Positions 1 through 13,373 of a DNA stretch of 64,000 bases are shown here, one piece after another. The stretch spans positions 109,379 through 173,378 of the forward strand of contig VWZL01001309.1 in NCBI GenBank assembly GCA_013396915.1, given 5' to 3'. How positions within the stretch are numbered: the first letter of the stretch is position 1; every line of letters starts with the position of its first letter. This stretch comes from Stercorarius parasiticus (Eukaryota > Chordata > Aves > Charadriiformes > Stercorariidae). Both the position numbers and the translations under genes were made by a program. The notes below the pieces were generated by a model. That model was not told where the DNA came from. It saw only the letters and a program-made list of their open reading frames with translations, and made no database searches.

Positions 1-127
1 ATTTGGCACTTCAGGGCATGCTCTAGTGGCAGAGATTGTAGGTTGGGTTTTTTTGTGTGTGTATGGTTGGACTCGATGATCTCAAAGGTCCTTTCCAACC
101 ATGAAGATTCTACGATCCTATGATTCA
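1..127 (+). mobile_element. CR1 LINE 3' end fragment
   Basis: The segment ggttggactcgatgatctca, then aaggtcctttccaacc, then octamer-like units attctacg and atcctatg is the characteristic 3' end of avian CR1. The left part is outside the window. It is antisense to MTHFD1L. No coding part is present. Confidence 0.85.
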
Positions 128-3100
128 CTGTCATTTCAGCCCATCCCAAGAGAAAAATTCATACTTTTCCTGAAACAATCGTCCCATGGCACTCACTATC
201 GGTTCAGCAGCAGCAGTATGCGCACAGCTGTAAAACATCTGGTATACAGGTGTATGAAACTGCATTTGCTTGCTGTCTGGCTAGTCACCACACATTTTTT
301 GGAAGGATAACAAACAGTTATCGTGTAGAAAGACAGTACTGTTGTGCTCGCTGTTTTAAGTTACATTTATCTTCAATGTTGTAATCTCCAGAGAAAGGTA
401 GAAGAGTAAACGTTATAATTCATTTATTAAGAAAGAAAACTTTTATAGAAGACAAGCATGGTCCTTCACTTTGTTACCTATAATCTAGCGCAGATCCTGG
501 TTTATTTCCGAGGATGAAGTGGGTGGGGCTGCAAGGCACACTTTAAATAAATCCTCCTACATGGTCTGAAATGGAATGGGACCAAATATTTTCATTCACC
601 AGCTTGAAACTTACAAGTTAAGGCTAACAACCCTACAAACATTAATCTTAAATATAGTACCAATGACAGACTAAACACAAAACTCTACAAAAGAAGTATA
701 AAAGCAAAGTTGACATTTAAAAGGCAGCTTACACAGAGCACAGAAGAAAATGTTGCTTTCAGCGTAAGACATTAGATATTAGGGAAAAATATGTAAAAAA
801 TTAAATCAATGTCACATTTGCCAAAGACTTTGATTAGGCAAAATTGCTAATTCCAAAGCCATACTTAAAATAGTACACGTCAGATCTACACGGCAAAAAG
901 TGTAACTCACGCCCAACGCTCACTTATGGGCAAGTGTTAACTCATGCCCCGTGCCTACCAACAAGCCCGGCAGGCATACATGGGTGAGCTTTAACACAAA
1001 ACACCTGCAGCAGTAGCCACGAAGATTTCAGCATGGACTAAGAAGCCACATACACATTTTAGAATCCCCCAAGAGCTTGTATTGCAACTGCTAGCTGCAT
1101 CTGCATCGCTACCACCACCCAGCTGTGCATTCGCTTAGTACAGATACCTTAGATTTCTGCACATGTATCAGCAGCGGACATCAGGTGGCTTGTGTTGTAG
1201 GTGAATGGAAGCAGCATTTGCTGTGTGCCTATTCATCCCCAGTCACTCCTAAAAGACACCTGATGAGACACTGGTGGCACTATGACTCTTGCTAGCCAAA
1301 CCAAGTTCTCAAAGAGCAGCCTAAGAAACACATTTTCTGATCTACAGCCTATTAAATATATGTGACTCGGTCCATATGACAAGCCAACGTGACAATTCAG
1401 CTTGCAAACTCAACAGGCTTACCATCGCAAAACTCTGGATTTTCCTCTGCTTTTCTCCTCCTCTTTTCGTCAAGAGCACACCCTACAGCAACACAGCACC
1501 AAACTCAAAATGCGGGCAATACACAGGAAAAACAACTGTGCAATCTAATCAAATTATTCAAGTGATGCTGAAATTAGGAAACACTGACTGATCTTCTCCA
1601 ACCACTGACGTACATACCCAACAATATGTTTGCTTTTTCTTTCTAAGTTAACTTCCTTCAGAAGGTTTTCTCCACGAAAGAAAAGGCTCATTGCTTTACA
1701 GCTCTCAAAAGCCTCCCGCTACTGAAATGGAACTGAACAAGAATGAATGCTAAATGGATAGTCATGAAGACAGCAAGCATGGGGCAGGGATTTTAGAAGG
1801 AGAGGCAAGTCTTTGCTATAAAACAAAGCTTTCCAAATGTTCCCAGCACTGAAATGGATTGGCAGCATGAGGTGATAGGTGCTTTGGCAGAGAGAAAAGT
1901 GACAAAATAAAATGAAATATGGGTAGGTTATTAAAACAGAAAGCTTTGCTGGCACGCGGGGTTTGCTGAAATTCTAATCAAGTTTCCAAACAGAATTCCT
2001 ACTTGGAATTAAAAAGGAATGTCTCACCTTTTCTCAGAAGCCTTAAGGCTCGTTTAATTAGTCCTGAAAACAAACAGGTGCAATATTTTCTTTAACTGAT
2101 GTTATGCAAACACACACATGTTGCAGTTTACCTGTGTTTCTACAGACTTCATACTCCTCTATCTTTGTTGTTAAGGCAGCTGGAGTCAATTAGCAGATGT
2201 CTCTCATTTTGGTACTCAAACAGCAATTCAACTATATCCGTAACTCTTCACACAGGCTCTGTTCTCCATTGAGTCGTCAGCACAGGACCAAGCCCTGTAA
2301 GCGCGTTACTCACAGCTTTTTGCTTCAAACGCTAAGAAGATTTACCAAGAGAACTGAATCTACTTTACCTCTTGCAAATACTCTGTAGCAAAGGTGGAAA
2401 AGGTGCCCCTCCAAACACTTCCAAAACAGGTGAAAAATGACAAAACCCCTTCTTTTTGCTCAAGGTATAAGAACAATATTCAGAGACATTACATCGATTT
2501 CTGAATCAGCAGCTACCTCTACACCTTGCGCTCGTCCACAAAGAACAACCTCCAAAAGATGAAGCAAAGATCTAATAAAAAGTTAGTTTTCACTAAATAA
2601 GTGGCAAGGAGTCAGAGGTGACATTCCAAATAAAATAGTGAGCATCATTATGCCCTAATACACCATCTCTGCTGCAGCGATGTTTCACTAATTATTGCAA
2701 AAACTGGCTTTGCAGCTGCCTGGCTGTATCTTAAGATCAGTACTCAAAGACGAAAGCAAAACAAATACCTCAGATGCTATTAAAAATTTCTGCCTGAAAA
2801 TAAAGAGATTTTGCTTTCAAGTTTTGTTAAAAGATTGGCAGATCCCTCCAGGGAGTTGCAGAAGAGTAGCTAAACTTCAAATTACAAACAATTTAAGGTG
2901 GGTTGTTTTTTTTTTTGTTTGTTACAGGGTTGCTTGATTGTATCAGAATTTTTTATTATTTTATTAAAAATAAGTAAAACAAACAAACTTTACACCATTC
3001 CTAGCACTTCAAAATTTAAGACCGCGTGAACGGCAGAGAACGGGGAGGGCTGACCCATGCGTATTAACATGAACAGGCTGGAAACCAGTATTAAAGAATC

Positions 3101-5319
3101 GATTTCCAGTGCAAAAATTAACAGAACTCCGCATTCCATGCTTTGCGCTCGCTCCTACCCTGTACTTAACTCTCCACTCTGCTCAGGGGCTTCAGGTCCC
3201 GTCTCCTCTCTGGAAGGAGAGGACTGCAGCTGGAAGGGGACGGGCCACCCCTAGGCAAAGGTACAGGTATTCACATGCAGTCTGCAGCGTCGCCCTGGCG
3301 GGAGCGTTTCTCACCCACGGCCCAGCAGCCGGTCCTGTAGGACTGCAGGAGCCTCGTGTCAGCTCTCTGTAAGCTAGCTAGAGACCGGCAAATCTTTTCT
3401 CCGATGCAGTAAGCTTGAATTTGCACACACATTCACGTCAATAACTTTCTAGTATCTTCACGTTTACAGCATCTGGCAGTTAACGCGCGGGACGCTAAAC
3501 GGAAGGGATGTGCTAATCTGGCACTTTGCTTAAGGAAATGTTTTTGAATAAATACAACAAGCTTCAACATCTGAAGGGATTTCAAGACTCAGGTTGTACT
3601 ATCATTCAAACCATGCCCCAAGCAGCGTATACTACCACTTAAAGTACCAGCCTGATTTCCAGGAAACTCGGGTTAATTTCCCAATTCTTCTCATCTGAGT
3701 ATACAGATTGTACCTCACTTGCGCCTCCTCTGTGACCCTTCGGAAAGTTACTGATGAAAAGTACTGTCTAAGACAGCGTGTGTTACTGCAAATAGGTTAT
3801 ACGACACCCTATCAAATGGGAAGAATAGCACCGCAAATTGATTTTGAACAGTACATTTGGGAGTTGCTAAGGTTGACCATAGTGCGGTAAACATCTACTG
3901 CCTACCACCTTGTTTGTCTGCCCACTGCCAGCAGATTTTATATCAATTAATGAACAGCTTCCACAATACACTTTTCACACACTTTATCTAAGGGTATGGG
4001 AAGTAACTTGTGAAACAAGTTAAATAAACTATTCAAAATACGCAAACCTCCCCAATCCTGTCTCCTTACCGTAAGGTTATTTACAACATACCTTATTTAT
4101 ATTTCATGAATGCCTCAAGGCATAAATAGGCACACTAAGAAATCAACAAGCACTTTTACAATTAGGTAACTGAGTCTGCAGACTGCAGTAAATATCCACA
4201 GTTTCTGGTTATCAGCTAAAGGCATTATTCAGAGAAGAATCTTAATCCAAAGGGAATGCATGAGAAAGACTGAAAAATGGCTAAGTGTGCCATTTGAATG
4301 AATACAAAAAATTATTTCAGGAGAGAAGTAAGATATTGCTTGGAAAACCATTATTGATTTTGGGGAGAGGTAAAGCAAAATTATTAAATAGAAGAATCAA
4401 AACATCTAAGCTCTAGCTGCTGGGAGAAAAAAAAGGCATTGAGAAGAACAGTGCTTTGAAGACAGGACAGAAAATAGTATTCCATATATGAAATGATACA
4501 CAAAATGGGTAAGTAAGTAAGAGCCCCTTCACAGCAAGAGAAATAACTAGAAGCTGTGAATCCCAGTGACTCTCAGATGCCAACAGGATGGTATATAACA
4601 GCACATTCAAAACCAACACATGGAGCCAACTAATGAAAGAGGTGGTGAGATTTGTCACTGCAAGGATGCCCCACCAGATCACCCAAGCACACCTGTCTTG
4701 ATGCCTGAACGCTGGAGGCAACCTGCACAGGTGTTGTCTTGGTGCTTGGGAGGATGTGGTGATGACAGCCAGAATGACTGCAAATCATTTTTGTTTCCCT
4801 TCCTGACTTTGCATTAAGATTTGCTACACTGTTGCAACAGTATTCGCTCAATATGTAAAATCTATTTCTTCTCTGAAAGACAGCCAGGAGAACAGTACGG
4901 GGAGAAGAAACAAGGGAGAATGAGAGGGACTGATGAGCCAAGGGGAAAATCGGTCCTGTGCAAATAGGAACAGTATCAAAGCCACTTTTAAAAAAGTAGC
5001 CGGCATAAGCAGAGGAAGGACTACAACAGAAAAAAGGCAAAGGATTTCATCCGCAAAATGCAAAGAACAGAAAAGTACATGACTTCAAAAGACAACTGTT
5101 AAAAGATGGAAATAATGAAGCAGCGGTAATGATATTACACAGTCCTTATAAACACACCTCTCTGAGGCCTGAGAACACGTATCATCTCTAATGTGGTACA
5201 AGCAACATCCATCCCAGCAGCCTTTACTTCAGTAACAATTCTGCCATGGTGCCTCTGAATTAGATAGCATTTCCATTCTGAAGACCTCAGAGTCTAAATA
5301 GCCAAAGCAAACAAGGAAA

Positions 5320-6066
5320 CAATAGAATAGAATAGACTATTGCAGTTGGAAGAGACCTATGACCATCATCTAGTCCAAGCGCCTGACCACTTCAGGGCTG
5401 ACCAAGTTAAAGCATGTTATTAAGGACATTGTCCAAATGCCTGTTAAACACCGACAGGCTTGGGGCATCGACCACCTCTCTAGGAAGCTTGTTCCAGTGT
5501 TTGACCACTCTCTCGGTAAAGAAATGCTTACTGATGTCCAGTCTAAACCTCCCCTCGTGCAGCTTTGAACCACTCCCATGCGTCCTGTCACTGGATGCCA
5601 GGGAGAAGAGCTCAGCACCTCCCTCTCCACTTCCCCTCCTCAGGAAGCTGCAGAGAGCGATGAGGTCGCCCCTCAGCCTCCTCTTCTCCAAACTAGACAC
5701 GACCAAAGTCCTCATCCACTCCTCACAGGACATTCCTTCCAGCCCTCTCACCAGCTTTGTTGCTCTCCTCTGGACGCATTCAAGAACTTTCACATCCTTC
5801 TTAAACTGTGGGGCCCAGAACTGCACCCAGCACTAGAGATGCTGAATACAGCGGGATAATCCCCTCTTTCGCCCGGCTGGTTATGCTGGGTTTGATGCAC
5901 CCCAGGGTGCGGTTTGCCCTCTTGGCTGCTGGGCACGCTGCTGACTCACGTTGAGCCTGCTGCCCACCAGCACCCCCAGATCCCTTCCTGCAGGGCCGCT
6001 CGCCAGCCGCTCCTCTCCCAATTTATACTTGTGCCTGCTGTTACTCCATCCTAGATGCAGAATCGA
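5320..6066 (-). mobile_element. 5'-truncated CR1 LINE with degenerate reverse transcriptase end
   Basis: The minus strand reads, in shifting frames, LHLGWSNSRHKYKLGEERLA and RDLGVLVGSRLNVSQQ. It then has an open stretch from 5826 to 5407 with [53 protein letters not shown] and [14 protein letters not shown]. These are the usual C-terminal blocks of the CR1 ORF2 protein, after the polymerase palm. The upstream part has frameshifts and lacks the endonuclease and most of the reverse transcriptase, so the copy is dead. The 3' end, on the low-coordinate side, reads ctattctattctattg, a variant of the CR1 terminal repeat. The element has the same orientation as MTHFD1L. The open part is unusually intact, suggesting a fairly young insertion. 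Confidence 0.93.
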
Positions 6067-8369
6067 GAACTTAACAATATAACAAATATTAAGATGTTGA
6101 GGTTTTCTGAGATATACATGTTTAAATCAGCAGTATGGAACTACTTATTAAGAATTTATCATATGCATCTTAAAAATCATTTTCTGTGGAACTAGGAATC
6201 AATATGCCACTGCATCCAAAGCCAGATGATTTAAAATGCAATTAATCTTTTATTCCATGTAAATTATAGAGAGCTGTTAAATACTCTTCAGAGGCAGTGA
6301 AAAGACAGAAATATTTACACTCGATTTCCTTTTTAGGAAATGATTTTTTTCCATTATTTCTACATATTTTCAAAACAATTTCAGCAGCTGGTTTCCTCTA
6401 TAAATCTAGTACTACTACCGTTTCTTCTACGGTTGGGCTCAAGTACATCATGAGATACATGAAACAGAAAAGGATGGGTCAAAGACACATTTATGTTAGA
6501 GGAATACATTCCTCTCCATTTTATCTTTAAACACCAAAAAAGTCAATTAGATCTTGACTTGTTTTCCATAAAACTACAACAACCGTTTGACTTTTGTTGT
6601 TTTTCTGTTGGATTATAGCAGCTCCTGCAATTGTGTTCATCATTTGTAAGAAAACTACCCTTGTATATGACCTGCTTTTAATCCTTCCTCAGTAGATTTA
6701 TCTTCTGAAACTCTCACTGAAGTAAGCTGCATCAGACTCAATACATGGAACAAAGCTAATACGCAGTACCTGGCAAGGCTTCCCCACGACTTGCACTAGT
6801 GCTCAACACATCAGCTCATCTATTTAGAAAAGCAGACCTAATCACACCGCCAAATGAGAACAGTCTTAGACTGCCTTTCTCTGAATGCCTGGTGGTTTTC
6901 TCCTCACTTTACAAATGGGCATTCCAATTTCAGCTAAATATGACCCTGTAGGTAATTTTACCTCATACAAAATGACATGCCGATGCAACACAACCAACAG
7001 GTCACTCACAGCACTGGCCCATACAAGAGAGGTTTTTGCACTTCAGTTAAAATGGTTTTAGGTGAAGGTTTGAATTAAGACATTTATTCTACAATTACAG
7101 TGAATGTACTTTATGCACTTGTCAACTTTTTCTCCAAGTTTACCCTTAATTTGTCATCTTTTTCTCTGAATTTACCCACAATAAATTCCTTGAGGGTCCA
7201 CACAAATTTCCCTCCTTGTTGTTTTTCCACAAAACTACAGAATAAAGTTTACTGGAAGGAAAAGTACATTTTAGATAAAAAAAAAAAAAATTAAATTAAC
7301 ATGTGGAAGCTCATTCTGTGGCAAGGGCTAAATTAGGTTTTCCAGTGATCCCGTTTGGCAGGAGTCTAATACTGCAGACTGCCATGGTTTCTAGAGATTA
7401 CGCCTATAGTTAATACGGAGTCAGCAACACCAACCCATAAACAGTAACACAAGATGGGAAAGAGAGCTAGGGAAGAGAGCCGAAGATCAGGAAGAGCTGG
7501 TGCTTTTTGAGATCGGATTTAGGATGTCAGGGCTGGTTACTGCTCAAGCAAGTAGCATTGAGAACACACCTTTCATTCAGTACATTCCCTGGCTCACTCC
7601 CCGCTTGGAAGAAGCCAGAAGCCCTCTGATCGACACCCCTCCCCACCCTCTGTCCTTCTTGGCAAGCCTGGAAGAACAAAACGCGGTGACCCTCATGCAA
7701 AAGGATGTAACACTTCATAGTCAGGAAGTAAAAAGCGGGTTTGAGTGACCAGCAGGTCTCCCCTTTACAACTACACACACGCTTTGGGGGTGTGCATAGT
7801 CCCACGTTTCTGCACGGGCGTTCCAGGCACACAGGAACACCTACATACTTTGAATGAACTCAGGACAATTCACTGGCATGCTCATTTTGAAATTTTGACC
7901 ACACAGAAGAACCCCGCATTTGGACGCATATGCCTTTCAGTCCCGGAATGATTCCCATAAGAGTAGATATGTGGTTATTGTTTTTTTTAATATACAACTT
8001 CCTCTTGGCTGGATCCCCGAAGTTGTAAGTTACACACTCTATTTTTAATATATGCCATAATCTGGTTTTCCATTTTGTTTCCATAAAATGTTAAATTTTA
8101 TGGTGCCAACAACATAGCTAAATTCTCTCCCTTTAAATAAAAAAAAAAAAGCCCTTAAATTGCAATTTATTCCCGTGTATATCCTGAGCTGAAACCAAAA
8201 ACTGTTTCTACTTGATGGACCAGAAAGCACACTCTTGATTTCTATAATACAATGATGGATTCTTTTTTTTTTCCTCCAACAGCTTTTCTGCTTCCCAAAC
8301 TGGACACATTCCATCCTTTATGTCAAATGTATCAAAATAAAAACTGCCTCCAGCTGCCAAAACAGCTTC

Positions 8370-8498
8370 AAGGAGGAAAAAGGAGGCGCAGGGGAAAAAA
8401 AGGAGGGGGGGCGGGGAGAGGAGGGGGAAAAAAGGACGGGGGAAAAAAGGGAGGAAAAAAGAAAGAGGGAAAAAATGGGGAAAAAAGGAGGAAAGAGG
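8370..8498. repeat. Near-homopurine A/G tract with G-runs
   Basis: About 130 bases of almost pure A and G on the plus strand, with only a few C or T bases. They are arranged as alternating A-runs (5-7) and G-runs (3-7), for example ggagggggggcggggagagg. The densest G part (about 8401-8430) has enough G3+ runs with short loops for a quadruplex. The whole tract could form triplex DNA. In the MTHFD1L transcript it appears as a C/U-rich tract. Confidence 0.9.
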
Positions 8499-11400
8499 TT
8501 AGGCTTTTTACCGCTTTCATGAAGGGCTGATGGTCATCTATGCAATTATATCAATTTGTTGCAATAAAGTGTAACAAAATTGAACACAACTAAGACAGAC
8601 AATGCATGGTTTAACGCAAGGGGTAAATAAATGCATGTGTTTTCAACGCAGTTCACAATCCAAACAAAATGGGGATAAACAATAGAATGACAATTTTTAT
8701 ACTCTCAACAATCTGCAGAAATCTCTCTCATTCAGGTATAGTGAAATTTTCCACGAACACCTGATGATCAAACTAAAAGCATCCTTCTATCAATGAATTC
8801 GTTCTCACAACTTAAATTTCTCTGTACTTATGAGGAAATTCTTCTTACATCAGGCGATGACGGCTCCATTCATTGCACTCCACCTCCAGTAATAACACTA
8901 TGAGTTGAGTCAAACGTGTACAAACTGACGGGTGGAAAAACTGCTCTTTCAATGTAAATACGCAGAAATTCTTAAAACAGTTTCAACAAGAAAGGCACAC
9001 CACTCAAAATGCTGGTTAATGGCGAAGCTGAGCAGGAACTGAACTGTACAGCACAGACGTTTCCTCTGGATACTGATACTGTGCATACAATGCTCCGCAG
9101 TAGGGCTGGATTTACGCGGGCAGTTACAAAGGAGTACAAAGATAGGAGAGAAGCAGCGCTATGGAAGCGCTGCTTTCAAACAGGCACACAACCTGCGTAG
9201 TAGTAACACTCTTGGGAAGCAGAAAGTGGATCTGGGCCAAAAGCACGGTGACAAAAATCTGCAGGGCAGCCTTCCGAACACGCACCGGCTGAACGAAGCC
9301 TGGAGCTGCTTGCGAGGGAAATTCTCTGTGACCAGGGACACAGGGCATTCATCATCTTGTAATATGAACGGTACTGCATGTAAGGTACCCAACCTCACCA
9401 GCTTTTTTTCCGCAGCATAATAACTACAGACACCTGTATTTCAGCTTATTTCATGGATCAGAGATGTGAAAGTCACAGGTTTTGTTGTACAGCTCTCTTG
9501 ACAAACTCCCAGATTAACACTTCATTTCTGAGCACTGGCAGTTTTTGACAGTAGTGCAAATGCAGTAACTACTGAGCAGCAAGAGGCAAGCATTGCAAAT
9601 GGAACTGGGGAAAAACAACTCAGTCATACCATCTATGTGCCGTTACTGCGTCTTTTTTTGGGCACATTTGGGACTGCATTTGCCACACTGTGATATGTAT
9701 AGTATAGTATTGCCTGAAAGAAAAAAGAATAAGATTTTCTTACACCATGTTGTCGTCATTTCTCAAAAATTCTCCTAAATTAACACCACCAGATTCAACA
9801 CTGTACTTCTGTGAAGCACCTTTCAGGTTACAGTTTGAGTACGACAGCCTCGGTGACGTCCCCTAGGACAATCCTCCAGCAGCACCCTTGCGCCTGACAG
9901 CAGACTGAAAATAAGGAGCCGAGCGTGAACTTTAAGTGGTGTTGAATTTCATGCGGTTTTGTGGAAAAGATAAATGAAGAGTAAAATGAGGCCAGGAGAT
10001 TTATTTTCACTTATCTAAGAGAGCCTTAAAAAAGACTAGAAACAGTGCAATGGGTTTCTACAGGTGACAAACTGTCACCGTTCTTCTGGCCTCGGTCTAC
10101 TGATCAGTTTTATTAAGTGAGCAAGTCACAAAACCAGATTGTCTCAGCATTAGAGTTTACTGATGATTTACTAAAAGGCAAACACATTATCCACATTCCT
10201 CTGCTGCTTTCATTCACAGCATGCTTATTTGATTGCAACACTGAAACCAGAAGGCTATCTCAAACACACACCTGATACTCGGTATCGCAGGGTGGCAGCC
10301 TGCTAGGCAGCTTACTGCATAAAAAAAGGTTTGCCGCCTTTGTAAAGAGTTGTTGTGAGATACATTCCCTTCACGCGCATCGGTGCAGCTTTCTCATCAA
10401 CACATCCTCGATGCTCCTTTTCATTATAAAACCAGAATCTAAAGGAGACTCAGAAAAAGATCTTCTGAAAATTGCAAGGGATATAAATGATATTTCTCTG
10501 ACTATCACAAGCCTGCATAAATTTAATAATTGATGTGTTGTTGCTAAATGTTGATTAAAACGGAGTATTTTTAGGCTATTTTGCATGTTTGTAGAATCAA
10601 TTGATTTGGACCCAACCATCTCTTTTAAACTGCTGATACAGACGCATGGTCTCCAATAAAAAAAAGTTAAGTGAAAGCCTGGAAGACTGACATAAAGAAT
10701 AGCTCCTCATGAATTTAGGGCAGCTGTGCAGAAAAGGAAACCATGACCTGATTAACTAATTCTCACTAATTTTCATGAAAGCGTATACTCTGAGGTTAAG
10801 TTTAGACTCAAAAGTCTTCAGAGCATTGCTAAGCTTTAAGTAGGACAGCACATGTAAATCTTTAACATTTTAAAAATATTTCCTCTCCAGTTCTAACATT
10901 CCTATATATGATTGAATGGCTCATTCTGAAGTTCTTCATGTCACTAGCTTTTCTTATTAAGCTCAAAACCCAGCTCCTTATGTTGCCTAAAGAAACATGG
11001 TTATTAAAGAAAGATGCTGTGGTCAGGCACTCCAGCCTAAAATATCATGCAATTATAGGGTTTTATCTTCAGAAAATTCGGAGTCCCTGGAGAGAAACTG
11101 TTTAGCCTACAACTAGCTCCAAACTTTGACACATTATTAAAAGAACATTATTAAAAATGTGAATCTGGTTAAAGAGGATGTTCCATTTATATTAGGCATT
11201 TTTATGTGACTTCAAGCAAAGGGCGAACGTCCAGCTGGCAGGCACTAACCTGTAAAGTATCAAGCACTGGTATAGCTAGCGTGGCATTATCATCCACTGT
11301 GTAGTTACAGAGGTAAGAGTTTAAAATGTTCCAAACGAGCCAAACTTTGCTATAAAAACAAACACCCGCACATCTCGTGCCGCACCTCACTCGGATTTCT

Positions 11401-13337
11401 TGTGGCTGTCCCAGACTGCACCCCTACCCAGCGCGCTGCATTTCAGCCCTGGGAACACCCGACTGAAAGGACGGGTCCCACACGCAGCCCTGCACGTGGC
11501 AAACCCAGGACTTCAGCACTGCATCAGATACTGACTTTTAGAAAGTCACCACAGCCACGCCCGACTTCACACAGCCCCTCGTACTTCAGTTTGGGAATAT
11601 CTCACTAACATACCCCTTCCAAACATAGGAAAAACAGGCAGACTGTGGCTTGGGCACCACGTCAGCCTAAGCCTTTCCATGCTGAGGCGGCTGCAGCTGC
11701 TGTTGAGTTCTGGGAGCTGGAAAACGTTGACATAATTTTCCTCTATGACAAAAATATACCATAATGCAGCTGCTGCATCACAGTTAGCACTCACAGAGTT
11801 TTACCGGTGTTCGTAAGATACCTCATACTGACACATTCTTGCAGGTAACTGCAGTAACAAAGTGGTGAGGAGAGATAATGTTACTTCTTGCCTTACCTGT
11901 CCAACTGTTAGCTCAGGCCTGATCATATTTCTTCTTCACGGGCCTATGGAAATCTCTGGTTTTAGGAGTCCAGCTCCAGGCCAAGAAATGATGTTCTTGG
12001 CTTTTACATTGTAAAAGAGAAGGCAGCATTAAACAGAATTTCCCCACAGCTGTGTGGAACAAGCATCGAAACGGAGGGGCTTAATATTGGTGTAAAACTA
12101 AATATACCCTTATCCCAAAAAATATGAGAAGAAAATGGTAGGGAGAAAAGATGAGTCAAGCTGGCAGACATATCCACCATGGAGAAACAGGTGTGCGAGA
12201 GGGAAGTCACCATTCTGGACCCGCTGACAGTGTGTCCATAGCAGGGTTTTCCCTTCCAGACACAGGAAACATTGTCAACTACTGCAACACTATTTCTGCT
12301 GAGAAACAGAATTTCCTCAAGCACGCAAGGATACAAGTCTTATTCTTTCTTTCCTTCTATGAAGAAAAAAAAAAAAAGAACAAAATCATCTTTTGACAAG
12401 TGAAGTTCACCAGTGTGCAGGAAGAGCAGATGGGAAGACAGATAACAGTCACAGGTCAGCATCAAGTATTATCTCCAAGTACCAAAAATGCTGCATCTGT
12501 AGAAGCCTGTGGGTCACCGTTGTACCATGCTGAGAATACTTTTTTTAATGGACTTCTTCACCTGGGAGACGTCTCTTGATCTATGTGCTATCAAGGTGGT
12601 TTCATGCAACCCTCTCCTCAGCTACGGTCAAAAGGTAAAGCTCCAGTCATGACATTTCACAGTTTCAACAGTGAAGAAAGTTTGGTCTTTTCAAAATAAA
12701 CTCATTACCACTTACCAACAGTGAAATAAAGTATGCCAGCATTTGTACCCTCTTTTTTCTTAAATAAGGACACATGAGGAATAGCTCAGGAAATACTTCA
12801 GGATTTTTGAGTGGGTGGGTGGTGTAGAGGAGGAGTAGCAGCAGCGTAACTTTCTTTTAGAGTTGTCCACAGAAAGTTGGTCGGCCTACTTTGATGGATT
12901 CTTCACATTCTTAGACATAAACATATCATTATTTTGCAGGCCAGGAAATTGTGGATTTTATTGGTTGTCCTGCCCCTGATTTGTCAGGGGACCTCACTGT
13001 TTGCATCTCTGTATTCCTTATTTTAAAAACTGTGTCAAAATTTTGGTTGTCTTGCAAACTACTAATACAAAGTGATATTATGCAAATGTTAAGTATTGTA
13101 ATTTCTATAAAGCCCGTGCCACAATGTAATGAAGTAGAGGAGCTCAGTTTCTCATTTCATGATAAATGCTATTTTGTGTGCAGGATGTATTTATTTCCAT
13201 ATAAAACAATTTGGAAAATGCCCTTCCTTCCACATATAAGCTATTTTTAAACTAATAATAGACACATATTTTATTATGTAAAAGTATAACCTATTTTTAA
13301 CCTCACGTTTTCAAGCAAAGTTTATGAAGAAAATACT

Positions 13338-13373
13338 TTAAAACAGGAAATCAGACTCCATTTCCTGTTTTAA
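13338..13373. repeat. Perfect inverted repeat, 14-bp stem with 8-base loop
   Basis: The left arm ttaaaacaggaaat (13338-13351) and right arm atttcctgttttaa (13360-13373) are exact reverse complements around the loop cagactcc. It would form a hairpin in either RNA strand. No known RNA gene is recognised and the stem is too short for a typical microRNA precursor. Confidence 0.95.

Noticed and set aside
804..830. Minus-strand CDIDL-like reading (atcaatgtc) as a possible FYDIDLD terminal exon
   Set aside because: The surrounding codons do not match the family tail, there is no preceding MSTMPGL block and no acceptor.
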